13,075 bases of DNA from Betaproteobacteria bacterium UBA931 (lineage in GTDB: Bacteria > Pseudomonadota > Gammaproteobacteria > Burkholderiales > Casimicrobiaceae). The notes under the pieces were generated by a model. The model was not told where the DNA came from. It saw nothing but the letters and a program-made list of their open reading frames with translations, and made no database searches. Below, piece by piece: positions 1 to 8,015 of this stretch. The position numbers and the translations under genes are program-made. Each line of letters opens with the position of its first letter. Within the stretch, counting starts at the first letter, position 1. The stretch spans positions 1 to 13,075 of the forward strand of contig DBDN01000060.1 in assembly GCA_002293615.1 (NCBI GenBank), written 5' to 3'.

Positions 1-63
1 GGCTGCTAAGCGTTGAACCCGTTACCATGCTTTTTGTGCCATGTTTAACACATGTCAAATACT

Positions 64-112
64 GTGCAAAAGTGCACCCGGTAGTGCGGGGATTACGGTG
101 CAAAAATGCACC
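64..112. promoter_or_regulatory. Two phased GTGCA-N4-TGCAC palindromes
   Basis: Two near-identical inverted repeats lie 19 bp apart. The first is GTGCA-AAAG-TGCAC (64-77) and the second is GGTGCA-AAAA-TGCACC (97-112). A further GTGC half-site follows the first palindrome at 84-87. Half-sites therefore start at 64, 74 and 84, and again at 98 and 108, which is about one helical turn apart within each group. Such phasing is typical of sites bound cooperatively by dimeric regulators on one face of the DNA. The half-site sequence recalls the GCAC/GTGC halves of NtrC sites, but the arm order and spacing differ, so no regulator is named. The regulated gene may lie off the left edge or be a rightward transcript inside the window. 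Confidence 0.4.
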
Positions 113-140
113 ACTCCTTGCTGAAGGTAAGAGAAGACTC

Positions 141-158
141 CTCCGAAGATTTTCGGAG
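141..158 (+). other. Small stem-loop in the non-coding left end
   Basis: The arms CTCCGAA (141-147) and TTCGGAG (152-158) are perfectly complementary around a 4-base loop (148-151). It lies between the palindrome cluster and the strong terminator. It could be an internal hairpin of a short rightward RNA, or simply part of the 3' flank of the leftward pump operon. No T-run follows it, so it is not a terminator by itself. Confidence 0.3.
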
Positions 159-235
159 CGAATGTGGGATGGTTTGCCCGGAATAGATGCGCCGACGGTT
201 TTAACTTTCCAGGCATAACTCATCGTCAGGCGGCG

Positions 236-285
236 GAGCTCTTCAAGAGAATTTTGGCGCAAATTCTCTTGGCGGCTCTTTTTTT
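236..285 (+). terminator. Strong rho-independent terminator, rightward orientation
   Basis: A perfect 11-bp stem pairs 244-254 with 261-271 around a 6-base loop. A second pairing, GAGC (236-239) with GCTC (275-278), closes the base across small bulges. A run of seven T follows directly at 279-285. The T-run is on the plus strand, so this terminates rightward transcription. It abuts the stop codon of the leftward efflux channel gene (284-286). On the minus strand the hairpin is not followed by a T-run, so it is a poor terminator for the pump operon, though it may stabilise that mRNA's 3' end. No convincing rightward protein gene precedes it in the window. Confidence 0.6.
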
Positions 286-1774
286 AATTCATTGTTTTTC
301 GTTTCAGTTCATCGGCCATCCACGGATCTTCTTTTTTCAAGACAAACTCGTATTGGTCGATGCCACCACCTAAAGCTTTATAAAGCGCCACCTGATTCAT
401 CTGCTTTAACAATTGCATGGATACCAGGCCTTGGCCGGCACTGTACATCGAGCGCTCGGCGTCAAGTACGGTCAGATAGTTGTCAACCCCTTTTTCGTAG
501 CGCGCCTGAGAAAGCGTATGCGTTGCCTGCGTCGCTTCGAACAATGCTTTTTGCGCAGAAAGCTGCTCATCAATCGTCGCGCTCTGCGCCAACGCGTCAG
601 CCACTTCGGAAAACGCGCTTTGGATCGCCTTTTCATATTGGGCCAAAGCAATATCGCGGGCAACTTCGGCAACTTCCAGATTGGCCATATTGCGTCCGGA
701 GTCAAAAATCGGTAACGAAATCTGCGGCATGAACAACCATGCGCCCGAGCCCGCGTCAAAAAGACCGGAAAGCGATGCGCTGGCCGTACCAATGGATGTG
801 GTCAGCGAAATGCTTGGAAAGAAAGCAGCGCGCGCAGCGCCGATATTGGCGTTTGCCGCCTTCAGTGTATGCTCCGCAAAAACAACATCCGGGCGCTTTT
901 GCAAAACGGCCGAAGGTACTTCGCCCGGGTTCAGGATCGGTATCGCGCTGATGGATGCGCCATGGCGATTGCCAACAATCGTCTCCGGCAAACCGTTGGT
1001 GCCTAATAACAGCACCAGCGCATTTTCATCTTGTGCAACGGCCGTAACGTAGTTCGCCACATCCGCACGCGATGTTTCGACGGCGGTTTGCGCCTGGCGT
1101 AAATCCAGCTCCGAGCTGATACCGTTTTCGTAGCGCACTTTAACCAGGTTGTAAGACGCCTGCTGTGCCGCCAATGTTTCGCGCGCCACCGTCAAGTGCT
1201 CGCGATCAGCAAGCAAATTCAGGTACGACGACGCCACTGCCGCCACAAGGCTGATCTGGCCACTGCGCCAGGTATTTTCAGAAGCAAGATAAGTTTCCAG
1301 CGCCTGATCTCTCAGGCTAGCCACACGCCCGAAAAAATCAAACTCAAAATTGGTCATGCCAACGTCTGCGCTGTATTGCCGGGCAATACGCGGCTCGCCG
1401 GTCTCCGATAAATCGCCGGGCAGGCGCTGCGAATTGCCGCTGCCGGAAATACCGATCGTCGGCAAGGTATCGGCGCGCTGAATACGGTAAAGCGCTTGAG
1501 CGCGCTGCACATTCAACGCGGTCACCCGCAGATCACGATTGTTTTTTAGCGCCGTATCAATGAGCTGTTGCAAAGTCGGGTCAGTAAAAAAATCGCGCCA
1601 ATGGATTTCCGCCGCCATTTGATCGGGCATCTCGCCGGAAATCTCATAGCCCGGTATTTCCGGCCAACTTGCCGAAATCGGCGCCGTCGGCCGCTCATAA
1701 TCCGGAGACAAACTCGCGCAACCCGCGGCCAGCCACACGTAAGAAACCGCCATGGAGAGTGTTTTCATTTTCAT
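284..1774 (-). CDS. RND efflux outer-membrane channel lipoprotein (OprM/NodT family)
   Basis: This is the outer-membrane component of a tripartite efflux pump. A trimer forms a beta-barrel pore and a periplasmic alpha-helical tunnel that docks onto the adaptor and the RND transporter. The 496-residue product starts with a short lipoprotein signal peptide with lipobox LAAGC (Cys19), followed by SLSPDYERP, a typical start of mature OprM-like proteins. Two repeated outer-membrane efflux domains follow, with the family motifs RPDVVFAEHTLKAANANIGAARAAFFPSISLT in the second half. The start at 1774 is supported by AAGGA 9 bases upstream, inside the last codons of the transporter gene, which ends only 5 bp away. 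A second ATG two codons later is less well spaced. It is the last gene of the pump operon and full length for the family. The substrate cannot be read from the sequence. Confidence 0.95.
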   Translation of the reverse strand: MKMKTLSMAVSYVWLAAGCASLSPDYERPTAPISASWPEIPGYEISGEMPDQMAAEIHWRDFFTDPTLQQLIDTALKNNRDLRVTALNVQRAQALYRIQRADTLPTIGISGSGNSQRLPGDLSETGEPRIARQYSADVGMTNFEFDFFGRVASLRDQALETYLASENTWRSGQISLVAAVASSYLNLLADREHLTVARETLAAQQASYNLVKVRYENGISSELDLRQAQTAVETSRADVANYVTAVAQDENALVLLLGTNGLPETIVGNRHGASISAIPILNPGEVPSAVLQKRPDVVFAEHTLKAANANIGAARAAFFPSISLTTSIGTASASLSGLFDAGSGAWLFMPQISLPIFDSGRNMANLEVAEVARDIALAQYEKAIQSAFSEVADALAQSATIDEQLSAQKALFEATQATHTLSQARYEKGVDNYLTVLDAERSMYSAGQGLVSMQLLKQMNQVALYKALGGGIDQYEFVLKKEDPWMADELKRKTMN

Positions 1775-1779
1775 ATTGG

Positions 1780-4700
1780 TTATTCCTTCACAACAGCAGA
1801 TTCAGCCGTTTCCTTTTGCGCCAAATACCCGGGCGGCTTGTATTTGAAAATACTGCGAATCACAACGAAAAACACCGGAGTAAAGAAAATACCCAACATG
1901 GTTGTCGTGATCATGCCGCCGACAACGCCCGTGCCGATCACGTTCTGCGCACCGGCGCCGGCGCCCGTGGACAACGCCATCGGCAACACGCCGAACCCGA
2001 ACGCCAACGACGTCATCAGGATCGGGCGCAAACGAATATGCACCGCCTCAAGCGTGGCGTTAATCAGGCTTTCGCCGCGCTTCTGCGCTTCTTTGGCAAA
2101 TTCGACGATCAAAATAGCGTTCTTGGCCGATAGTCCGATAATCGTCAGCAACGCCACCTTAAAGTAAATATCGTTGGCGTAACCGCGCAACCAGATCGCC
2201 AAAATCAAACCCAACACGCCGATGGGAACCACCAGAATTACCGAGAACGGAATCGACCAGCTTTCGTATAATGCGGCAAGGCATAAGAACACCACTATAA
2301 TCGATAGCGCATAGAGCAGCATTTGGGTGCTGCCCGCGGCACGTTCCTGATACGACATCCCGGTCCACTCAATGCCGATGCCTTCCGGCAACAAGCCGAC
2401 AATCCGCTCCACTTCATCCATCGCGTTCCCCGAACTTATGCCTTTTACCGGTTCGCCCTGGATTTCCATCGCGGGAAAACCATTGAAACGTTCCAGGCGT
2501 GGGGAAGCGTATTCCCAACGCGCTGTTGTAAAGGAAGAAAACGGAACCATTTCCCCCTGATTATTGCGGGCGTACCAGGATTTGATATCTTCCGGCATCA
2601 TCCGATGATCTGCTTCAGATTGAACATACACGCGCTTGACGCGTCCGCGATCCACAAAATCGTTCACATAAGTGCTGCCCCAGGCCGTTGCCAGCGTTGC
2701 GTTGATCGCCGATTGAGACACGCCAAAAGCCTGCGCTTTCGCCTGATCGATATCAAATTTAAGCTGTGGCGTATCGTCTTGCCCGTTGGGACGAACCGCC
2801 GTTAATACCGAACTTTGCATCGCCCTGCCCAGAAACTGATTACGCGCATCGGTCAGCGCTTCATGCCCCAAGCCCGCCCTATCTTGCAGAAACATATCGA
2901 AGCCGGTCGCAACGCCCAGCTCCGGAATCGCAGGCGGAACAAACGCCATCACCAAAGCGTCTCTGCGCGCTAACGCCGCGTTGCCGCGCGCCACAACATC
3001 GGCAACACTTAAGCTTTTTGTCGTGCTCATGCCCAAAGCGCGCTTGATTCGCGCAAAAAAACCTTCCGAACGGGCATTCCAATCTTTCATTTGCACCACG
3101 AAAAATGCCATATTCTGCCCTGCGCCGGCAAAGCTGAAACCGGCAACCGCCATCACCGCTTCAACCGCTTCGGATTCTTCCTCACGATAATATTTGGTCA
3201 CATCGCGCATGACCGCCAACGTCTCCGCCTGCATTGCCCCCGCCGGAAGCTGGATCATACCCATAATTGCGCCCTGATCCTCTTCGGGAAGAAATGAAGT
3301 CGGAAGATTGACAAGCATGGCGCCGACCGCCGCTGATACCGCGACAAATACCACCATCACAACAACGCGAACGGAGCGTTTCAGAAGGAAAGACACAATA
3401 TTCTGGTAGCGCTTGCTTCCTTTTTCGAAAAAACGGTCGAACCAGTCAAAAAACTTATAGGAAAGCTTAATAATAATGCGGATAAAAAACAGCCTGGCAA
3501 ACCAGCTCGTGGGCTCGACACGATCGTGCATATGTCCCTTTTCCACCGGTTTTAGCATCGTGGCGCATAGCGCCGGCGTCAGCACAATGGCAATCGTAAA
3601 GGAAAGCACCAGCGCGGACACCAGCGTGACTGAAAACTGCCGATAAATAACGCCTGTCGCCCCCCCGAAAAACGCCATCGGCGCAAATGCGGCGCACAAT
3701 ACCATCACCACGCCGAGCAATGCGCCGGTAATCTGAGTCATGGACTTCCGCGCCGCATCCCGGGGCGATAAACCTTCTTCCCCCATGAGTCGCTCGACAT
3801 TTTCGACCACCACGATCGCGTCATCCACCAGCAACCCGATGGCAAGCACGATCGCGAACATCGTCAACATGTTGATTGAAAAACCGAACGCCGCCAGCAA
3901 TCCGAACGTGCCAAGCAACACCACCGGAACCGTAATCATCGGGATCAACGTTGTGCGTATATTCTGCAAAAATATAAACATCACAATGAATACAAGGAAA
4001 ATTGCCTCAAGCAATGTTTTGCGCACTTCCTCAATCGACGCCTTAACGAAAGGCGACGTATCGTATGGATAAACCACCTCCAAACCGGGAGGATAGTAAC
4101 CCTCCATCTCCGTCAACAGATCGCGAACGCGCTGCGATGTTTCCATCGCATTACCGCCCGGAGCCAGGCTGATCGCCATAGCCGCCGCCGGCAGATCGTT
4201 GTAGCGCCCCAGATAATTGTACGTCTGGCTGCCGATTTCAACGCGGGCAACATCTTTAAGGAACACGCGCGAGCCATCCTGCATAACGCGCAACAGTATC
4301 CCCTGGAAATCCTCAACCGTCTGCAAGCGGCTTTGCACGCTGATCGTCGCATTGATCTGTTGTTCTGCCGTAGCCGGCGTTCCCCCAAGCTGCCCCGCCG
4401 ATACCTGTACGTTCTGTTCTTGGATCGCATTGGTAACATCGATGGGCGTCAGGTTATATTTATAAAGTTTATTCGGGTCAAGCCAGATACGCATGGCGTA
4501 CGAAGCGCCAAAAAGTTGAACGTCGCCCACACCGTCAAGACGGCTGGCCGGGTCAAGGATATTGGCCGAAACATAGTCGCCGATATCGGAGTTGTCCATA
4601 CTTTTATCTGTCGAGATAAACGAGGCAATCATCAAAAAGCTGGATGAAGATTTCTGGACACGAACACCGAGCCTCTGCACCTCCTGCGGCAATAACGGCA

Positions 4701-5049
4701 ACGCCGCCTGCAGTTTATTCTGTACTTGAACCTGCGCAATATCGGGATCTGTTCCGGTTTCGAAAGTAAGAGAAACCGAAGCGCTGCCCAATGAATCGCT
4801 TGTTGAAGTCATATACAACAGATTGTCAAGGCCTTTCATCTGCTGTTCGATGACCTGGGTCACAGAATCCTCCACCGTTTTTGCGGAAGCTCCCGTATAG
4901 TTGGCGCGAATCTGAATGTTCGGCGGCGCAATGTTGGGGTATTTGGATATGGGTAATGTAAAAATCGAAATTCCGCCCGCCAGCGAAATAATAATGGCGA
5001 TCACCCAGGCAAAAATCGGGCGGTCAATAAAAAAATGCGATACGTTCAT
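1780..5049 (-). CDS. RND multidrug efflux transporter, inner-membrane pump (HAE-1, AcrB/MexB type)
   Basis: This is the proton-driven inner-membrane pump of the tripartite exporter. It captures drugs, detergents or similar amphiphiles from the periplasm and membrane and passes them to the channel. The product has 1089 residues and starts with MNVSHFFIDRPIFAWV, the classic HAE-1 N-terminus. The proton-relay residues are visible: Asp409/Asp410 in GLLVDDAIVVVEN (TM4) and Lys976 in IGLSAKNAILIVEFAKE (TM10). Twelve membrane segments and two large periplasmic loops are laid out as in AcrB. It is about 40 residues longer than AcrB (1049). The extra length appears to sit mostly near residues 505-535 (between the two halves) and 660-680 (second periplasmic loop). 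AGGAG 8 bases before the ATG supports the start. It lies 19 bp downstream of the adaptor gene and 5 bp before the channel gene, so it is co-transcribed with both. Confidence 0.97.
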   Translation of the reverse strand: MNVSHFFIDRPIFAWVIAIIISLAGGISIFTLPISKYPNIAPPNIQIRANYTGASAKTVEDSVTQVIEQQMKGLDNLLYMTSTSDSLGSASVSLTFETGTDPDIAQVQVQNKLQAALPLLPQEVQRLGVRVQKSSSSFLMIASFISTDKSMDNSDIGDYVSANILDPASRLDGVGDVQLFGASYAMRIWLDPNKLYKYNLTPIDVTNAIQEQNVQVSAGQLGGTPATAEQQINATISVQSRLQTVEDFQGILLRVMQDGSRVFLKDVARVEIGSQTYNYLGRYNDLPAAAMAISLAPGGNAMETSQRVRDLLTEMEGYYPPGLEVVYPYDTSPFVKASIEEVRKTLLEAIFLVFIVMFIFLQNIRTTLIPMITVPVVLLGTFGLLAAFGFSINMLTMFAIVLAIGLLVDDAIVVVENVERLMGEEGLSPRDAARKSMTQITGALLGVVMVLCAAFAPMAFFGGATGVIYRQFSVTLVSALVLSFTIAIVLTPALCATMLKPVEKGHMHDRVEPTSWFARLFFIRIIIKLSYKFFDWFDRFFEKGSKRYQNIVSFLLKRSVRVVVMVVFVAVSAAVGAMLVNLPTSFLPEEDQGAIMGMIQLPAGAMQAETLAVMRDVTKYYREEESEAVEAVMAVAGFSFAGAGQNMAFFVVQMKDWNARSEGFFARIKRALGMSTTKSLSVADVVARGNAALARRDALVMAFVPPAIPELGVATGFDMFLQDRAGLGHEALTDARNQFLGRAMQSSVLTAVRPNGQDDTPQLKFDIDQAKAQAFGVSQSAINATLATAWGSTYVNDFVDRGRVKRVYVQSEADHRMMPEDIKSWYARNNQGEMVPFSSFTTARWEYASPRLERFNGFPAMEIQGEPVKGISSGNAMDEVERIVGLLPEGIGIEWTGMSYQERAAGSTQMLLYALSIIVVFLCLAALYESWSIPFSVILVVPIGVLGLILAIWLRGYANDIYFKVALLTIIGLSAKNAILIVEFAKEAQKRGESLINATLEAVHIRLRPILMTSLAFGFGVLPMALSTGAGAGAQNVIGTGVVGGMITTTMLGIFFTPVFFVVIRSIFKYKPPGYLAQKETAESAVVKE

Positions 5050-5068
5050 CTATCAGTCTCCTGACTTC

Positions 5069-6316
5069 TTATTGCTGTTTTGTCAAAGTAGGCGATTCCG
5101 TTTTTTTCTGACCATTCTTTTCTTCTTTCACCGGTTCGGAATCCATAGGAATAGCCTCTGCCTCTTCCATGGTCATCAGCTTCGGCTCCACTTTGATATT
5201 CGTACCCCGCAGATTTTGCGCACCCTCGACGATAATTTTTTCGCCCGCTTTCAAGCCGCCCGTCACAATCCACTCTTTGCCATATTCCTTATCAACACTA
5301 ATCACACGGTGGGCAATCGTATGGTCATCATTGACAACAATAACCTGCGGTTCGCCTCTTTGGGTACGCGACAACGCTTTTTGCGGAATCAGGATCGCCA
5401 TCGCATCGGTTCCCTGCTCGATCACCGCGCGTACATACATGCCCGGCAATAAATCGCGATTGGGATTCGAAAATTCGGCGCGCAATGAAATCATGCCTGT
5501 CGTCTCATCGACGGTAACATCCGAAAACTCAAGATCGCCCTCCTGTTTGTAAAGCGTGCCGTCCTCCAGCTTCAGTTTTACTTTAACTTTGTTTTTATCG
5601 CCGACTTTTCTTTTCAAGGATCCCGCTTCAAAAGCATTTTTCAATCGCAACCAGTCAACGCTGGATTGCGTTAAATCCACATAGATCGGATCAAGTTGCT
5701 GCACCCGCGTCAGCATCGTCGGCTGATTGGCCGTGACCAAAGCGCCTTGTGTCACCTCCGATTTACCGACATGCCCGGCAATCGGCGAGGTGACGCGTGT
5801 GTAATTGAGATTGATGGTGGCGCTTTCCGTAGCGGCACGAGCAGCCTCCAGATCAGCAACCGCCTGTTTATACGTTGCCTCCGCGTCGTCGTAATCTTGC
5901 TTGCTGATCGCGTTGATCTTCACCAAATCTGCGTAGCGCTCGGCACGTGCCTTGTTTGTCGCCAAATAAGCTTCGGCCTTGGAAAAGGCTGCCGCCGCGC
6001 TGTTATATGTTGCTTGATAAACCGCCGGATCAATCTGATAAAGCACTTGGTCTTTTTTGACATCGGAACCTTCTTCAAACAACCTTTTCTGAATAATGCC
6101 GCTTACCTGAGGGCGGATTTCCGCGATCACATAAGGATTGGTGCGCCCGGGCAACTCGGTCGTCACCGCGATTTCCCGGGTGCCCACCTCGACAACACCG
6201 ACGTTAACCGCGCCGCTTCCCATTTGTTGTTGTGCCTTCTGCTTTTTTTCGCAACCTGTCAGCACGGTTAAAACCATCACTAATGGGATCATGACTTTGA
6301 TAGCAGTTCCTTGCAT
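5069..6316 (-). CDS. RND efflux periplasmic adaptor lipoprotein (AcrA/MexA family)
   Basis: This membrane-fusion protein bridges the RND transporter and the outer-membrane channel. The chosen start is the ATG at 6316, which gives 415 residues. It has GAGG 6 bases upstream and opens straight into a lipoprotein signal peptide with lipobox LTGC (Cys22). An in-frame TTG four codons earlier (6328) is less likely because it would lie upstream of that ribosome binding site. The AcrA architecture is clear: a first lipoyl half (TELPGRTNPYVIAEIRPQVSG, IIQKRLFEEGSDV), an alpha-helical hairpin at about residues 95-160, a second lipoyl half (TSPIAGHVGKSEVTQGALV), then the beta-barrel (QLDPIYVDLTQSS, LPGMYVRAVIEQG) and a membrane-proximal domain. 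The C-terminus is charged and low-complexity. It is the first pump gene of the operon, just downstream of a truncated TetR-type regulator. Confidence 0.96.
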   Translation of the reverse strand: MQGTAIKVMIPLVMVLTVLTGCEKKQKAQQQMGSGAVNVGVVEVGTREIAVTTELPGRTNPYVIAEIRPQVSGIIQKRLFEEGSDVKKDQVLYQIDPAVYQATYNSAAAAFSKAEAYLATNKARAERYADLVKINAISKQDYDDAEATYKQAVADLEAARAATESATINLNYTRVTSPIAGHVGKSEVTQGALVTANQPTMLTRVQQLDPIYVDLTQSSVDWLRLKNAFEAGSLKRKVGDKNKVKVKLKLEDGTLYKQEGDLEFSDVTVDETTGMISLRAEFSNPNRDLLPGMYVRAVIEQGTDAMAILIPQKALSRTQRGEPQVIVVNDDHTIAHRVISVDKEYGKEWIVTGGLKAGEKIIVEGAQNLRGTNIKVEPKLMTMEEAEAIPMDSEPVKEEKNGQKKTESPTLTKQQ

Positions 6317-6337
6317 GTTAAACCTCAATCAGAAAAA

Positions 6338-6364
6338 TTTATACAATTAATATTAGCCCGTCAC
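6338..6364 (-). promoter_or_regulatory. Possible promoter directly upstream of the efflux adaptor gene
   Basis: On the minus strand a TATAAA box (complement of 6338-6343) lies about 22 bases before the adaptor ATG. A weak GTGACG -35-like box (complement of 6359-6364) sits at a short 15-bp spacing. The AT-rich TAATATTA palindrome (6348-6355) lies in the spacer and could be an operator half. If real, the pump has its own promoter independent of the upstream regulator. The -10 is good but the -35 and spacing are poor, so this is tentative. Confidence 0.3.
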
Positions 6365-6391
6365 TTTTTCCAGCAACTTGTTTCTTCGATT

Positions 6392-6718
6392 TCATTCCTG
6401 GATCAACGTCATCTTGTCGCCGATACGGCTTTCCCGTTCATCGAACATACTGCCGATTTCATCGGCAATGCGCTCGTCTACGGCAAGACAAAGTTTCTTC
6501 TTACTCTCAAAATGATAGGCAATCGATGAAATGTTGGTTTCGGCATCGGCGGCAATACGGCGTGTGCCCGCTCCCTCAAACCCATACTGATCAAATGCCG
6601 ATAATCCCTCTGCGGTCAGGCGGTAACACATATCGTCTTCTTGCCGCGACACCTCGCTCGGATTTTGCCGGTTTTTCGGCTTTTCCCAACAAGATGTTTG
6701 GTTATTGTTTTTAAGCAT
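6392..6718 (-). pseudogene. TetR-family regulator remnant, CecR-like, ligand-binding domain missing
   Basis: The 108-residue product carries only the N-terminal TetR DNA-binding domain. Helix 1 is near residues 30-47 (YRLTAEGLSAFDQYGFEGA) and the helix-turn-helix near 51-71 (GTRRIAADAETNISSIAYHF), followed by ESKKKLCLAVDERIADEIG. That last stretch resembles the CecR/YbiH group, where YLACAQWIADFIGEQF occupies the same place. Family members have about 190-225 residues. Here translation stops at residue 108, and only about 75 bp separate the stop from the adaptor ATG, so the effector-binding domain cannot be encoded further on. The usual Gly of the HTH turn is replaced (AET instead of AAG/AGV). 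Just past the stop, another frame reads NEIEETSCWKK before a stop, which could be the far C-terminus joined by an out-of-frame deletion; this is speculative. It lies co-directional with and upstream of the pump genes, so it probably once repressed them. Confidence 0.7.
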
Positions 6719-6753
6719 GTGCCGATGTTACAGAAGGCGGATATAAAACCCGG

Positions 6754-6765
6754 TCAATCGATTGA
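6754..6765. promoter_or_regulatory. Perfect 12-bp palindrome, candidate operator upstream of the tetR remnant
   Basis: TCAATCGATTGA is a perfect palindrome lying 36 bp upstream of the tetR-remnant start. It sits close to a weak TATATC -10-like box on the minus strand. Autoregulatory TetR operators are typically palindromes at such positions. The flanks do not extend the symmetry. The link to the regulator is inferred from position only. Confidence 0.3.
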
Positions 6766-6908
6766 TTAAATCGGTAACAATACTGCACTTCGTCGCTTTT
6801 TTATATCCTGAAAGCATCGCCGCCGTGCGCACCGATTTTCCCCAACCGCGCCGAAAATAACCATTTACCCAACCATTCATATGCGAAAAAACTTGACGGC
6901 AAAGCGCT

Positions 6909-8015
6909 TTATTCCTGAACCTCTTCAGATACCGCCGCGATTTGTCTTTCGTCATGTGCCGGTCGCGGACGCCGCCGTCCGAACAAACCCGTTGTCCCTT
7001 TTTTCTTGGCAGCTGCTTTGTCTTTGTTCTCGTCATTCGCGATAGGCAAGGCGGTGTCCGCACCGGTCCTGGCCTCCGTATAAGCCTGTTTCTTTTTAAC
7101 GTTTTTAGCGTCTTTCCCCACCTTGAAACGCACCTGCCGTTTCTTATCCGGTTTGATATCGCCTTCCGACTCCGGAGGCTTAGCGCTTTTTTTGGCCGTA
7201 TGGTTCCTGGCACCGCCCCCACTCATACCGACCGATTTAAGCAACGTCACCAGATTGTTCGCTTCAAGCTCCAGTACTCCGCCGCGTTTAAGCACCGACG
7301 GCATGCCGATTACACCATAACGCGTGCGAATCAAACGACTGACCATCAAACCGAGCGTTTCAAACATCCGGCGCACTTCGCGATTGCGCCCTTCCTTGAT
7401 CACGACGTGATACCAATGATTGCTGCCTTCACCGCCGCCGTCCGTCAATTTTTCGCAACGCGCCGGGCCATCGTCCAATTCAATACCACGCAACAGTTCC
7501 TGCGTCTGCTCGCCGGTAAGTTCACCCATCACCCGCACCGCGTATTCACGATCAATTTCATAACGCGGATGCATCAACCGATTCGCCAGTTCACCCGAAT
7601 TGGTAAAAAGCAACAAACCTTCGGTATTGAAATCAAGGCGGCCGATAGAAATCCATTTGGCGCCTTTGATCGCCGGCAAGGCATTAAACACGGTCGGCCT
7701 GCCTTCAGGATCATCGCGCGAGACGATTTCGCCCGCCGGTTTATGGTAAAGCAACACGCGCGGCGGCGGTTCGGAAAAGCGGATTTTGACCGATTCGCCG
7801 TTAATACGCACCTCATCGCCGGGCCCGACCTTCTGCCCGATCTCCGCAGGCATGCGGTTCACCGTAATCCTTCCGGCAATGATCAATTCTTCCATCGCAC
7901 GGCGTGAGCCAAAACCGCACGATGCCAGCACTTTATGCAGGCGCTGCGGTTCGGAAAAAACCTCGTCAGTGGTCTTCTTGATTTTCGTGGGAAGCGTTTC
8001 CACAAAACCCTGCAT
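6909..8015 (-). CDS. rluB: 23S rRNA pseudouridine synthase, RluB-like (RsuA family)
   Basis: The enzyme isomerises a specific uridine in 23S rRNA (U2605 by E. coli numbering for RluB) to pseudouridine during ribosome assembly. An S4 RNA-binding domain lies near residues 23-70 (QRLHKVLASCGFGSRRAMEE, AGRITVNRM). The RsuA-type catalytic domain follows, with the signature GRLDFNTEGLLLFTNSG containing the catalytic Asp128, and then EGRNREVRRMFETLG and LKRGGVLELE. The C-terminal 100 or so residues are Lys/Arg-rich and low-complexity, as is common in proteobacterial RluB. The start at 8015 (368 residues) places the S4 domain near the N-terminus and overlaps scpB by 50 bp. An in-frame ATG at 8105 has a GGAG 7 bases upstream, but it would add 30 residues read off-frame from the scpB tail; it cannot be excluded. 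Assignment to RluB rather than RluE/RluF rests on length, tail and synteny with scpB. Confidence 0.9.
   Translation of the reverse strand: MQGFVETLPTKIKKTTDEVFSEPQRLHKVLASCGFGSRRAMEELIIAGRITVNRMPAEIGQKVGPGDEVRINGESVKIRFSEPPPRVLLYHKPAGEIVSRDDPEGRPTVFNALPAIKGAKWISIGRLDFNTEGLLLFTNSGELANRLMHPRYEIDREYAVRVMGELTGEQTQELLRGIELDDGPARCEKLTDGGGEGSNHWYHVVIKEGRNREVRRMFETLGLMVSRLIRTRYGVIGMPSVLKRGGVLELEANNLVTLLKSVGMSGGGARNHTAKKSAKPPESEGDIKPDKKRQVRFKVGKDAKNVKKKQAYTEARTGADTALPIANDENKDKAAAKKKGTTGLFGRRRPRPAHDERQIAAVSEEVQE

Noticed and set aside
25..43. Sigma-54 promoter on the minus strand (TGGCAC then GC)
   Set aside because: The distance between the GG and GC elements is about two bases too short, and sigma-54 promoters tolerate little spacing change.
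27..218. Plus-strand 63-codon frame near the left edge
   Set aside because: It has no ribosome binding site and no recognisable motif, and it spans the palindromes and a hairpin. Non-coding or regulatory sequence explains it better.
6317..6328. TTG start four codons upstream of the adaptor ATG
   Set aside because: The GAGG ribosome binding site lies within this extension and is ideally spaced for the ATG at 6316, which also gives a normal lipoprotein signal peptide.
6728..6913. Minus-strand reading frame through the rluB-tetR intergenic region ending in ITDLINRLTGFYIRLL-like sequence
   Set aside because: It is the out-of-frame continuation of a frame that runs inside rluB. It has no ribosome binding site at its internal ATG (about 6880) and no recognisable domain.
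6942..7907. Long plus-strand frame (321 codons) opposite rluB
   Set aside because: It is antisense to a clearly recognisable pseudouridine synthase gene, with a His/Arg/Phe-rich composition typical of a shadow frame.
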